Below, piece by piece: positions 22,417 to 31,656 of a stretch of 46,922 nt of DNA. This DNA comes from Rhizopus sp. PT2906 (lineage: Eukaryota; Mucoromycota; Mucoromycetes; Mucorales; Rhizopodaceae): assembly GCA_025529335.1 (NCBI GenBank), contig JAMYHX010000337.1, forward strand, positions 1 to 46,922. Reading direction: 5' to 3'. Under the pieces are notes generated by a model that saw nothing but the letters and a program-made list of their open reading frames with translations, made no database searches and was not told where the DNA came from. A program made the position numbers and the translations under genes. Positions within the stretch are counted from its first letter, which is position 1. Each line of letters opens with the position of its first letter.

Positions 22417-22692
22417 TCATATGTCGTCGTCGTCGTTCTTGATGACTTTGTTCAGGAATTGAGCATTATCTTGTTCTTTGATAAAGTATAATGCATCACT
22501 TTGTAAAATACAGCCTACTCACTCTCTTGATTGCACTTTCCATACATTGACAGTCATTTCCGTCTGCTTCTCTCCCAATTCACCAAGTAAGTGTCTTTGT
22601 GCTTCTTTGTCAACTTTAGCATGGTGTGAACCTTTTGTGTCGTCTGTGAGGCTCATGATGTTGATCATGCGTAAACTGTAAACTAATCCCAT
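22417..22692 (-). CDS. Small unknown protein, possibly with an exceptionally short intron
   Basis: From the ATG at 22692 a coding-like frame reads MGLVYSLRMINIMSLTDD through GELGEKQTEMTVNVWKVQS and stops in frame at 22519-22521. A second coding-like segment (ALYFIKEQDNAQFLNKVI, then five acidic residues and stop at 22417) follows in another frame. Joining them in frame needs removal of 22499-22522, only 24 bases with GTGAGT...AAG ends, giving 83 aa. Alternatives: the protein ends after 57 aa, or the locus is a decayed gene. Upstream, frame-compatible residues without ATG suggest a missing first exon. Family not recognised. Confidence 0.4.
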
Positions 22693-23669
22693 GAAGAAGT
22701 GAAGTTTGCTTGTAGCAAAACCATTATGTAACTTTTGGCAAATCCCCCCCAACAATTATGCCAAACGGCTCTTTGTGTCCATCAATAAAAAAAAAAACAG
22801 AATTCCTAGATACTAAAAAAGGAGGGGGGATCAAAGGTGAGAATGATTATTGACTAACAAAGTGATCTCTCATGTCTTGCGCCTTAGTGCGATATAAGTG
22901 TGTAGAATTAAGAGGGACAGTGGAATACAATCGAATTCAACATAGTATTTTATTGATAATCATTAACAAATAGATAATAGCTCGTCTTGTATACTTCTCG
23001 TTTTACTACACTTAGGCTTCTTGATTGCATTTTTAGTTATGGTACTTGTTCTTAGCGTCATCCCAACAGTTTTTTCTCTGCTTGCTTGGTTTTATTCTTT
23101 ATCTGCTATCCATTGTCTGTATTCATTTGATATTAATATATGTCTATCGCCAAAGCAATCAATTTCATTTTATGCTGAATTTGAACCAAGTTTTGCACGA
23201 GTCTAGTTGGGTAAATCAAGGACAGATTGGATGAACTTGATCAGTTGCAAGAAACCTGTCATGTTATGATTTAGTGAGACCAGCTTTATAAATTGATGTT
23301 TATATTATATACGGAGAGAAAACTCAAATTGTTGGCTATAATTGATACTACACTCATAGCACATTCTTTTTGAGAGCAATGTTCATAGAGGAAACATGAG
23401 CGTCTCATTACAAAATAAAAGGAAATTCTGTCATTAAAACAAGATGAATAAAGTAAATATTAATAACTTTACAAGAGAGTACATTGTTGTAATCAACAAT
23501 AGAATAAGCACATCAAAAAATAAAGCCAATAGTTAGATCTCCCGACGATGGCCCCTTAGTCAGCATGGAATCATAGTCAACCACAAATAAATTCATCAGG
23601 CATGCTGATACAAGTTATGTAGTAGACTTTCAAATCATTGACTGCAAATACCCTTTTAACGGCAGCTTG

Positions 23670-23716
23670 ATATTATCAAATAAAAGAGTCTCATTGACTC
23701 GTCTTTTTGATAATAT
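23670..23716. repeat. Long imperfect inverted repeat
   Basis: Two 21-base arms (23670-23690 and 23696-23716) matching at 18 positions around a 5-base loop. It could form a stable hairpin; it may be a small MITE remnant or a transcript 3'-end structure. No gene adjoins it. Confidence 0.6.
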
Positions 23717-24042
23717 AAAATATGGGACGTTAATTCAGCATTCTAAGCCGTTTGGTCAGTCATCATGTCTTACCTCCTCTCACTTTTTTTTCTGCTTTAC
23801 ATCCATCATCTGAATAATTGCTGCACACGGCAATACGCCAAATAGCTCTGCATGGTAACGATGCATACCATATTCATTTGTATTTTACCACATTGCACTT
23901 GCAATTTGAATAACCAATTTTATTGAAAAACAGAAAGAACAGACGAATTCATATCAACACGTCAATTTCATCAAGAATAACTATTTCTTTGACTTTGGTA
24001 GATTAAAGCATCCATTTCCATCAAATATTACATTATTTTTAC

Positions 24043-24071
24043 TTTTGGGGCGCCCTTTTTCAACCCCAAAA
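24043..24071. repeat. G/C-block inverted repeat
   Basis: TTTTGGGG at 24043-24050 is matched by CCCCAAAA at 24064-24071, and a further CAACCCCAA follows at 24090. Stands out in AT-rich DNA and lies about 0.8 kb upstream of readable DIRS sequence; it may belong to that element's leader. Confidence 0.4.
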
Positions 24072-24839
24072 TATAAATCAGTATATAAAATTCAACCCCA
24101 ACCAAAAAATTAGACATAGACTAGAAAAAGTCAGTAGAGAGACAGACTTGAGAGAACTTTCTGTTCGTTATTTAAAGAAGGCACATTAGACACTTCCAAG
24201 ACTGAACTCATGGTTAACATTGAGAAGTTTCAACGAGAAACAGTCAATTATGAGGACAAGATCTGGAGCAATAAACAAGATCTTCATCGCTGATCTCAAG
24301 AAAGAGCCGACGATGCAATGAAAGAACCAGCTTGGTGGATGGAATTGAAAGAAGCAAAAAATGTGTTACCAATTCATAAAGGAGGCTCATATCGTATTTG
24401 ACCACGCCTAATACTACTCCTTACGTGTGAGATTACATTTAGCCTAATTACATGTACCTTAATTAGTACTTCAACCTCTTTTAAAGCTACCTAGTTTCTT
24501 TTTGCTATGAGCTTCTCCTCTCACTTCTAATAAAAGGATAAAACAAAGACTCATCACTTATTTGGTTTTATTCTTATACATTACACGAGTACTAACAACA
24601 ACTACAACCAATACCTCAGATATTTATGATCAAGATATATTATTTACGTCGACGCGTCCGACTCAGGTTGAGGCATAAGCTTCAAGCTCTTAAGCGCACA
24701 CGGATTTTAGAGTGCAACAGAAAAAGACGATTCCACCAATGTACGGAACCTGAGGACGGTTCTCTTTGCAGTTGAAGTATGTCAACAAATATGGAGGAAC
24801 AGTATCACGAATGTTCCAGTAATTAGCATTAGAAATACA

Positions 24840-26340
24840 AGACATTTTACAGACGATCTAGATCAAGTTGATCTGTCGATACATAGCAGGGAAACAGAAC
24901 ACCATTGCAGACCTTCTTAGCAGACAATCTATTCCAGTGTACGAACAGCAAATTTCGAAGAGGCTTTTCAATCAGATTCAGTGACAATGGACAGATATAA
25001 AAGTAGATGCGTTCGTAGCACACCAGAACAAGGTTCTACCAATGTATTAGAGCCGCTATCCGGATCCAGGAGCGACAGCGGTGGATGCGTTCAAGCAACA
25101 GTGGCCGTCGACAGGGTTATTTTTGAATCTGCCTTGGAAACCTCATACCAAGAGCACTGAGAAAATTGAAAGAAAGCAGAGCAGAATCAGCAATGTTAGT
25201 GACACCTTTATGGAGAACACAGTTTTAGTGACCAATGATTCTCCAACTTCAACTGGACAAGCTAATGGTTTAAAAAAGCAAGAGCATGACTTCGATATCT
25301 CAGATCACATGGAGGTTATCAGGTATTACCGTCAAAATTAAGGTCTCTAAGAAGCCATAATGCAAATGTTACAACAAAAGAACAGAAAAACATCAATTCA
25401 AGCATACAGCGAATATTGGAGAAATTGGATGAGATGGTGCAAGATGCAGGGAGTCAATCCTTTGTCTGAATACACGAGATTAATCGTGGAATACTTGACC
25501 TCTTTATCCAGGTACTCAAAGCCTCCCTTGATTTCCATTGGAATAAATATCAAGAAGTATAGGATCCATCGTTGATGACTACCATCGTCAAGATGAACAG
25601 GTCCATGAATGAAAACTTATCATTGGATGTATTACAGAAGAAGACCATTATTCTGCATTACTTGGGGACAATCTGGCGCCCACGATCTGGGGAGATTGCA
25701 ATGACGGAATATCGACTTTCACTTTACCGACGCAGATACAAGGCCAACGAGTGTAACTCTATTGGCACGACCTCCAAAGAAAGGGCCGGCAAAGGTATCG
25801 AAGCTTGAGCGTATCGAATACAGCAAAGTGTACTTTGTTTGTACATTATAAGATTACTGCAGCGACACACGTGAGAGTAGATAGGAATGAGTGAAGATCA
25901 TACAATGTTCCTTAAATACATCAACCATGAATTGAAAACACCAGCACCAGCTTCTGGCTCGACGATTGTATTACAACTTTTGGATGTGGATACAATAAGA
26001 TTCAAAGCTCATTCAACACATTCTGCGGCAAGTGCCAAAGCCTTTTTAGAAGGAATTGACATAAGGACGTTGAAATACCATGCAAACTGAAATCAAAGGT
26101 AAGACACTTTTGAAAAGTATTACTTTAAGTCAAGAGAACAGCATGCAGAAGATATCAAAATCACAAAAGAGATATTCGAACCAACCATGCCATCAGTCCT
26201 CGCGAAAAAAAGTACCACATCCGAAGTCGAATCAGGGTCAACCATGATTGAGATAAGTATGTCTCTCAACTCTAAAGTTGATATAGAGGAGAGTGAGGAT
26301 GTGGCAAGACCTGACCATGATAGGAAGTTCTTTTAAACAC
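24840..26340 (+). mobile_element. Decayed DIRS-type tyrosine-recombinase retrotransposon (RNase H end and recombinase)
   Basis: One frame from about 24880 reads as the C-terminal part of a DIRS RT/RNase H (AGKQNTIADLLSRQSIPVYE, SRYPDPGATAVDAF, STGLFLNLPW), broken by TGA at 24982 and TAG at 25048. Then comes a tyrosine recombinase: N-terminal SAM-like domain (RKTSIQAYSEYWRNWMRWC, 25390-25450), core (KTIILHYLGTIWRPRSGEI, after a frame change near 25572) and C-terminal end (FKAHSTHSAASAKAFLEG, 25999-26052; then FEKYYFK with the nucleophile Tyr). The HxxR motif reads HSTH, and TGA/TAA replace two codons after HAN at 26088-26102. The element is therefore dead. The order RT/RNase H then recombinase is diagnostic of DIRS elements. 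Termini were not defined. Confidence 0.8.
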
Positions 26341-27108
26341 ACATCCATATATACTTAAAAAAAATAATGTTTGCTATTAGAAAGGAATAAGGATATAGAC
26401 TTAGAACGTTTTATTATAATATTACTGAAAATATAGCGTGGCAAGGAAAGCCTATTACTATCTTCCCAGCTCTCGAAGACTGAAAAGTATAAATAGACCT
26501 CCTTATTCCTTGTCATTGATCGTTGTCTTATTTTTCAAGAATAAAAAGTATCTCAACGTACTTTCTCCTTGACGTGTTTGATGAGATAATCATTATAATA
26601 ACTCGAGTATAATCTTATAGTAGAACATACATTCTACTTTACATTCCTCTATCGCATCTGATAAGAACAACTTATAATAACAATTACTATAGTAGCTACT
26701 AGTATAACAATAATAACATAAGCATAAATAATGTCAGTGATGTCAATAATATAAATAGCAGTCATAGATTCTCTACCCAAGTAAACTCACACACAAGCTT
26801 AATTTAATAATATTCAGCTCTTCTTAATAAAGAATCTAATTCGCAAGTCATCGACTTAATAGCCTTTTTTACAATAACACTAAAGCGGAATACAACACTC
26901 CTGATGCTTTTTTCTCTTTTCTTATAAGATTATAACACATTGACTTCAATAAGCGTGAATTATGTTCAGAATTAACTTATACAACAATATCCAATCCCAA
27001 CAATGAGTGTAAAAGAAGACGCAAGCCGCACACAGCGTAATTCGGTCCGGAAAATTTTATTTGAGCATATTTTAAATATCTACTAAGGTTCTCTGTAAAA
27101 ATTGTTTT
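26341..27108. repeat. LTR-like AT-rich region
   Basis: No gene. A TATAAATAG element at about 26489 followed by pyrimidine-rich sequence, and runs of TA/AAT, resemble the promoter part of a long terminal repeat. A second copy was not matched. Confidence 0.3.
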
Positions 27109-27114
27109 TTGAAA

Positions 27115-27372
27115 ATGTGCTTTGACATAGAGACTACAAAAAGTGGACAAGTTCGATATAAATATATCTATCATTATGACTATACTCAATGCGTGAAGAC
27201 AGGTTGCAAAATCAATTATCCAAGACCTTTTACAACTTATTTTGAAGTTAAAATAAACTTATGGATTATGAAACAGAATTTCAACTATGAATTCAAGGAA
27301 ACATTAGACTGGGTGAATATTCCAGATGTCAAAATAACAGAAGAATTACATTTGCATTGTTACGGTTTTTGA
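27115..27372 (+). CDS. Orphan 85-aa ORF, unrecognised
   Basis: ATG at 27115 (MCFDIETTKSGQVRYKYIYH...) to a stop at 27372. It is rich in Tyr, Phe, Trp and Cys with mixed charge (CVKTGCKINYPRPFTTYFEV; CYGF at the end), unlike the low-complexity ORFs nearby, so it may be a real fragment of a protein. No signal peptide, no membrane helix and no recognised family. It sits among retroelement debris; it may be a captured or truncated gene. Confidence 0.3.
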   Translation: MCFDIETTKSGQVRYKYIYHYDYTQCVKTGCKINYPRPFTTYFEVKINLWIMKQNFNYEFKETLDWVNIPDVKITEELHLHCYGF

Positions 27373-28086
27373 GCATATGTAGTCTAAAATATAAAAGAAT
27401 TTACTTTTTTTAAAAATAAAAAAGATCCCTTTTTTTTTTTTTTTTTATATGTATTCGTAAAGATAACGTCGCTGTTTTATTATACAACAATTTTAGATAT
27501 TTATACGTATTGAATAAAGACAAAGAAAAAAAAAATGACATGATAGAATAGTTAAGATAAGGGATTACAAAGATAAACAATAAAAACGGACCATGAAGTG
27601 AATAAATATCGTTTGATGATGGGGCAGCGATAGACGATGGTAACCATAGTGATATTTTATGAGGTGAGATGAGAGCAACCAGACCAGCAACAAGGAAACA
27701 AGAAAATACCAAATTTGGGGATATACTTCCGCCAATAGGAACCAATTCGTGACGTAGTCATCGAAAGCGCATCGGAACCACTACGAACACACCGTTCCCA
27801 TCCAAGCCAAATTTATTCTCTTACCTTTTCCTTTTTCGTCAAGGTCTTCTTGCTTCACCCTTCAGAGTATACTTCTTTAACACCAAAGGGGACACATCAA
27901 GAGTCACCGTACACCAGGTCACCTGAATATCACGTGCCCACACTCAAGAAGAGTTTATCATCAAATATGACCAGCATACAGTCAATCTGTCGTCGTAAAC
28001 GATAGAACCAACCAATAATGTAGTCGAGAATAAGAATATAAATTGATATCTTTTATTTAATACAAAACACGAAAGTATTTATATGT
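27373..28086. other. Intergenic region with poly-T
   Basis: Contains a poly-T tract (27429-27446). A minus-strand hydrophobic stretch (27650-27770, reading YVTNWFLLAEVYPQIWYFL in one frame) could be a membrane-protein remnant but has no start and no continuous frame. Nothing else supported. Confidence 0.35.
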
Positions 28087-28089
28087 TTT

Positions 28090-28345
28090 ATGATTCGGCA
28101 GTGTTCTTTAAAAGGAAGGTGTGGAGCCACTACCTACAAGCGCTTCTAATTACGAAGGCTTTGAGAACTGCGCCAAGGACTTGGTCGCACGAACGGCGTT
28201 CATCCCAAACGGGAAGGAGCGGGATCCAAAACGAGTCTTGCGCTTGAGGGCCTTCAGGGTTACAGGGTTCAGGCGCGGGCCGCGCTGTTTGGTTCGGCCC
28301 GGAATTGTTGACAAGAACTTATATCTTTTAGGCACGACAAATCTC
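28090..28345. other. GC-rich island of unknown nature
   Basis: By hand count, 28141-28320 is about 53-58% GC, against roughly 30% in flanking DNA. Open frames exist on both strands (plus 28121-28360, minus 28150-28347) but neither is recognisable, and the minus one lacks an ATG. It contains a 7-bp stem (CGGGCCG/CGGCCCG near 28276-28303) and could be structured. It abuts the tRNA-Trp gene. Candidates: unannotated non-coding RNA, SINE-like repeat, or transferred DNA. Confidence 0.4.
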
Positions 28346-28350
28346 AACTC

Positions 28351-28423
28351 GGGGGGTTAGCTCAACTGGTAGAGCGTCAGATTCCAAATCTGAAGGTCAA
28401 GAGTTCGATTCTCTTACTCCTCA
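28351..28423 (+). tRNA. tRNA-Trp (anticodon CCA)
   Basis: 73-base cloverleaf without intron. Acceptor GGGGGGT pairs with ACTCCTC (two G-U), D arm GCTC/GAGC, anticodon stem TCAGA/TCTGA with loop TTCCAAA (anticodon CCA at positions 34-36), T stem AAGAG/CTCTT with loop TTCGATT, discriminator A. CCA is not encoded. A Pol III terminator TTTT follows at 28426-28429. The A-box is acceptable; the B-box (AGTTCGATTCT) deviates from consensus. The CCAAA loop resembles bacterial or organellar tRNA-Trp more than the usual nuclear CCAGA loop. Confidence 0.85.
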
Positions 28424-28425
28424 TC

Positions 28426-28429
28426 TTTT
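28426..28429 (+). terminator. Pol III T4 terminator of tRNA-Trp
   Basis: TTTT three bases after the mature tRNA 3' end, in the usual position for RNA polymerase III termination. Confidence 0.6.
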
Positions 28430-28520
28430 GTAACCATTTAATAGGTCACGTGATGCGATTTCTCTTTTAATAGTGTACCTTTTGGACGAATTTGGTAGCC
28501 ATGTGCCACAAGATCAATAC

Positions 28521-28562
28521 GAAAATTTCGTATAAACGAAATTTTCATATTTTTGAAAATAT
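28521..28562. repeat. Two adjacent palindromes
   Basis: A perfect 11-bp inverted repeat around ATAA (28521-28546: GAAAATTTCGT / ACGAAATTTTC), followed at once by a 7-bp one (28547-28562: ATATTTT / AAAATAT). Could be a MITE core or a protein-binding site. Confidence 0.7.
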
Positions 28563-28626
28563 CGATATTCAAAGAGTAGTGATACCCTTTTTGGTATCTT
28601 GTACTCTGCATGTCTTATGCAAGTTT

Positions 28627-28712
28627 TTATGATTTATGATTTATGAATTTATCATTTATCATTTATCATTTATTATTTATCGTTTATTATTTATCATTTA
28701 TCATTTATTTTA
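28627..28712. repeat. Degenerate 7-bp minisatellite (TTTATCA/TTTATGA)
   Basis: About twelve copies of a 7-base unit with C/G/T variation at one position. No spacers, so not a CRISPR array. Confidence 0.8.
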
Positions 28713-30420
28713 TATCGCATATCTACTTATCCAAATAGTATAAATATCCCCAAATTATTCTTGAAATAAACAACATCTTAAGACCTAATCTTCTGATCAC
28801 AATAACTTTTCGTATATCTTAAGCAACATTTTGCTTATATAACTTCTTTATTTTATCTTTTTACTTTATCACACAAGACTTAGCATTATATTGCTCTATA
28901 TTGATCTTATATAAAGATCTGGTGGTCACTATAACGACAAATCCTACTTACAAAACTTATTTTTAACCTTACTACTAACACTTTTCCCCTTACTAACACC
29001 CACCAACAGTAGTCCTGATGTACGCTCGAATTACAATATAAATAGCCTTGGTCCTTGCCTCTCCTTGTTAAGAGTCATTCAAAAAAAATAAATCAACCAA
29101 TTGAATCAAACCCCTTTTCTTTTCTTTATATTGTAACGAAAGCGGAGTTGAAACTGATGAATTTCGTGACCCTCACGAACTTCATGAGGCAGACGAACTT
29201 CATGCCCCACATGAAGTTCAATCAAACTAAACTTAATCTTTTTAGTATAAATATGTTTAATATTTTTTAAATAAATCAAACAGTTCAGTTATCAGTTAGT
29301 TCAATTCTCAGTATAACTCACTCAACCTTATATTCTTTTATTTAAACTCTTTACTTTCTAATACATTTGGTATTCTAAAGTACTTTTATTACTCTTTTAT
29401 ACTTTTATTTTTCTTTTATCACCTTTATCTACCGATACGCTTACCTTGAAGCCCTGTATCAGTAGGATTTACTTTTATTTTTACTTTTACTCTTATATAA
29501 CACTAGTTATTACTTTTGATCTGTTAAGATCTGGTGGTCACGCGACAGAAACTCTTATATAACTCAAAATACACTCAAGCCAATACCGGAACAAACCCCT
29601 TTTTACAATATCTTTCATACAATAAACAGGACATAACTTTTGTTATAAAAGTTCCTGATCTCTTCGTTTTATCTTTTACCTTACTTTATACTTTTCAGTT
29701 TGATCAACTTTAAAAGATCTGGTGGTCACTTCAAACCCCTAAACTTATAAAATCTCAAGAAAACTTAATATTAACAACAATCTCTATAACTCTAAGAAAA
29801 ATTACATTATCATATATTTTATATCGCATATTTAGTTATTCAAATAGTATAAATATCCTAAATTATTCTTGATCTTAAGAATCAATCTTCTGATCACAGT
29901 AACTTCTCCTACTTTATTTTTATATCTAGAACTTATTGCTTAAATAACTTCTTTATTTTATCTTTTCTACTTTATCACTCAAGACTTAGCATTACATTGC
30001 TCTAAATTGATCTTATATTAAGATCTGGTGGTCACTATAATACCAAAAACTACTTATAAAACTTATTTATAACCTTACTACTAACACCCAGTAACAATGT
30101 TTTAGTATAAATATATTCACTACTTATTAAATAAATCAATAAGTTCAGTACAGTACAGTTTTCAGTACAACTCACTCACCTTTTACTTTCTAATACATTT
30201 TGTATTCTAAAGTATTTTCTATTGTTCTTTACTTTTATTTCTTCTTTTAGTACTCTTATTTACCGATAGGCTTGCCTTGAAGCCGTGTATCAGTAGGATC
30301 CACTTTTATCTTTAACTTTTACTCTTATATAACGCAAGTTATTTCTTTTGATCCATGAAGGTCTGCTGATCATACGACAGAAACTCATATAACTCAATTT
30401 ACACTCAAGTTCCTACGCGA
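28713..30420. repeat. Array of LTR-like direct repeats with a conserved 16-mer
   Basis: Two families of 250-350 base diverged repeats. Family 1: 28713-28990 and 29815-30096 (both have TATATCGCAT, GTATAAATATCC, ATTATTCTTGA, TCTTCTGATCACA). Family 2: 29236-29590 and 30097-30420 (both have AGTATAAATAT, TAAATAAATCAA, and a block near 29433-29472 / 30262-30301 beginning ACCGATA). AAGATCTGGTGGTCAC occurs exactly at 28914, 29526, 29714 and 30020, and once degenerate near 30356. TATA-like elements and pyrimidine-rich sequence suggest LTR promoters, so these are probably solo or partial LTRs. No coding region was found. Confidence 0.6.
29163..29219. repeat. Tandem hairpins with GAACTTCATG repeats
   Basis: TTCGTGA/TCACGAA (29163-29179, 3-base loop), then GAACTTCATG/CATGAAGTTC (29195-29219, perfect 10-bp stem, 5-base loop). 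The GAACTTCATG unit also occurs at 29177-29186, so alternative pairing is possible. Confidence 0.65.
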
Positions 30421-31305
30421 GCATAGCTTTTTTACAGCGTCTAAGAAAAAGAAAGAAAAGGTTGTTGCTTGGAAGTTCTTTTCAATTTAGGAATTAAGCC
30501 CTTCCCTTAAAATAAGAACAGAAACTCCAAGCATAAGTTTTGGCATATGTTCAAATAATGAGCCCCTATGAAATCTTATTATCGAGATAGAAACATGTCA
30601 TTACAAACAGCGTCTTTTTATATAAAAATAAACTATTAAGGAAGTGAATTAAATATGATACATGATAATTAGGTATGCTGGGTTATGTTAAAATAGTATG
30701 TGTTTTTGTTGATACTCATTCTTAAAACATAGACACAAAGTAATTTTATAGATAAGATCAAGAATTTATGACATATGGAGAACATTCTTTAACTATTTAC
30801 CTTTATAGTATACGTATAGTTAAATAAGCTAATAGCATGTCTGAATCTACAATAACGGCAGTGATGTTTAATATCTCAAGTTATTATTTTATAATTGTTG
30901 TTGATTGCTCCTAGACATATCTTATTAAAATGATGTAAATGAAATAAAGTCTAGTAACTTTACATTCGTTCTGATCCTTACATTAACAGTAGCAGTAAGA
31001 ATATTGTTAAAGAAAAGGAAAACGCAAAAACATAGCATATACATGGGAGCACTTAACTAAAGAGAGTAATGACTTTTGTGTATTGAAAAGAAACATTCTG
31101 TTTAAATAAATTATTTACAAGAACACAAAAATAGCGTGGTTTTGAAAAAAAAAAATGACATAATGCAAAGAAGACTCTAGTTCAATTTGCTTACAAAAGG
31201 AGTTTATTATATGTACACCAGGTATCTTCGAGTATAACGAAAGCTGGTAAAAAACAAAAACAAATGATATAGATATTTTCGGGTATGGGTGATCAAAAAG
31301 ATTAG
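30421..31305. other. AT-rich region without genes
   Basis: No ORF of note. An imperfect inverted repeat (GCTTGGAAGTTC near 30468 versus GAAACTCCAAGC near 30511) is present. Otherwise nothing seen. Confidence 0.4.
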
Positions 31306-31506
31306 TTATTTCTGTGAAGCCTCTTTTGGTTCTTCCCTCAACTTGTTGTCACAGTGTTCTTCAGTAGCTTTAGCTTGTTGTTTAGAGCAACCGTTCTGTT
31401 TTTCATCATAGTCGCCAATTTGAAGCGGCCCAGATGTACCAGTTTGAGAATGCTTGGATCCGCATTTATCATAACTGTAAGGATTCTCGAGTTCGCCAAT
31501 ATCCAT
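31306..31506 (-). CDS. Small hydrophilic orphan protein (66 aa)
   Basis: ATG at 31506, intronless, stop at 31306. Sequence MDIGELENPYSYDKCGSKHS... ends LREEPKEASQK. Composition is balanced, with four Cys and many charged residues, unlike the low-complexity noise ORFs nearby. It diverges from RAD4 with 150 bases between starts, which gives it a plausible promoter. No family recognised; probably cytosolic and disordered. Confidence 0.45.
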   Translation of the reverse strand: MDIGELENPYSYDKCGSKHSQTGTSGPLQIGDYDEKQNGCSKQQAKATEEHCDNKLREEPKEASQK

Positions 31507-31656
31507 CGTGCGTTTGTGTTTTTAAAGAAATAGAAGAAAAAGAAAAGGGGGATTTTCGTTTTTAACTTTAAAGTATAGGGTTTCGGTCGGAGTGTAATAT
31601 TGACGTGTCTCTGTGCGTAGTTGTTTATCATTCTGCTCTTTCCTTTCCTTCCAGTA

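Larger units (their letters stand above)
22693..24600. other. Gene-poor AT-rich region
   Basis: No convincing gene. Includes a long inverted repeat at 23670-23716 and a short one (TTTTGGGG/CCCCAAAA) at 24043-24071. Two overlapping ORFs near 23021-23234 are hydrophobic and low complexity. A segment from 24210 (VNIEKFQRETVNYEDKIW) reads protein-like for a short distance, then stops; it could be a retroelement remnant. Confidence 0.4.

Noticed and set aside
23021..23234. Overlapping hydrophobic ORFs considered as a small membrane protein
   Set aside because: Two frames equally open, no promoter or splice context, low-complexity composition in AT-rich DNA.
28121..28360. Plus and minus ORFs in the GC-rich island as protein genes
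   Set aside because: Neither resembles a known family, they overlap on opposite strands, and the minus frame has no ATG; high GC alone makes frames open.
28627..28712. Regular short repeats, considered as a CRISPR array
   Set aside because: The 7-base units are contiguous with no unique spacers; it is a minisatellite in a eukaryotic genome.
29055..29270. 71-aa ORF in the repeat array
   Set aside because: Lies within LTR-like repeats and hairpins, composition is random (Asn, Phe, Met rich), no homology recognised.
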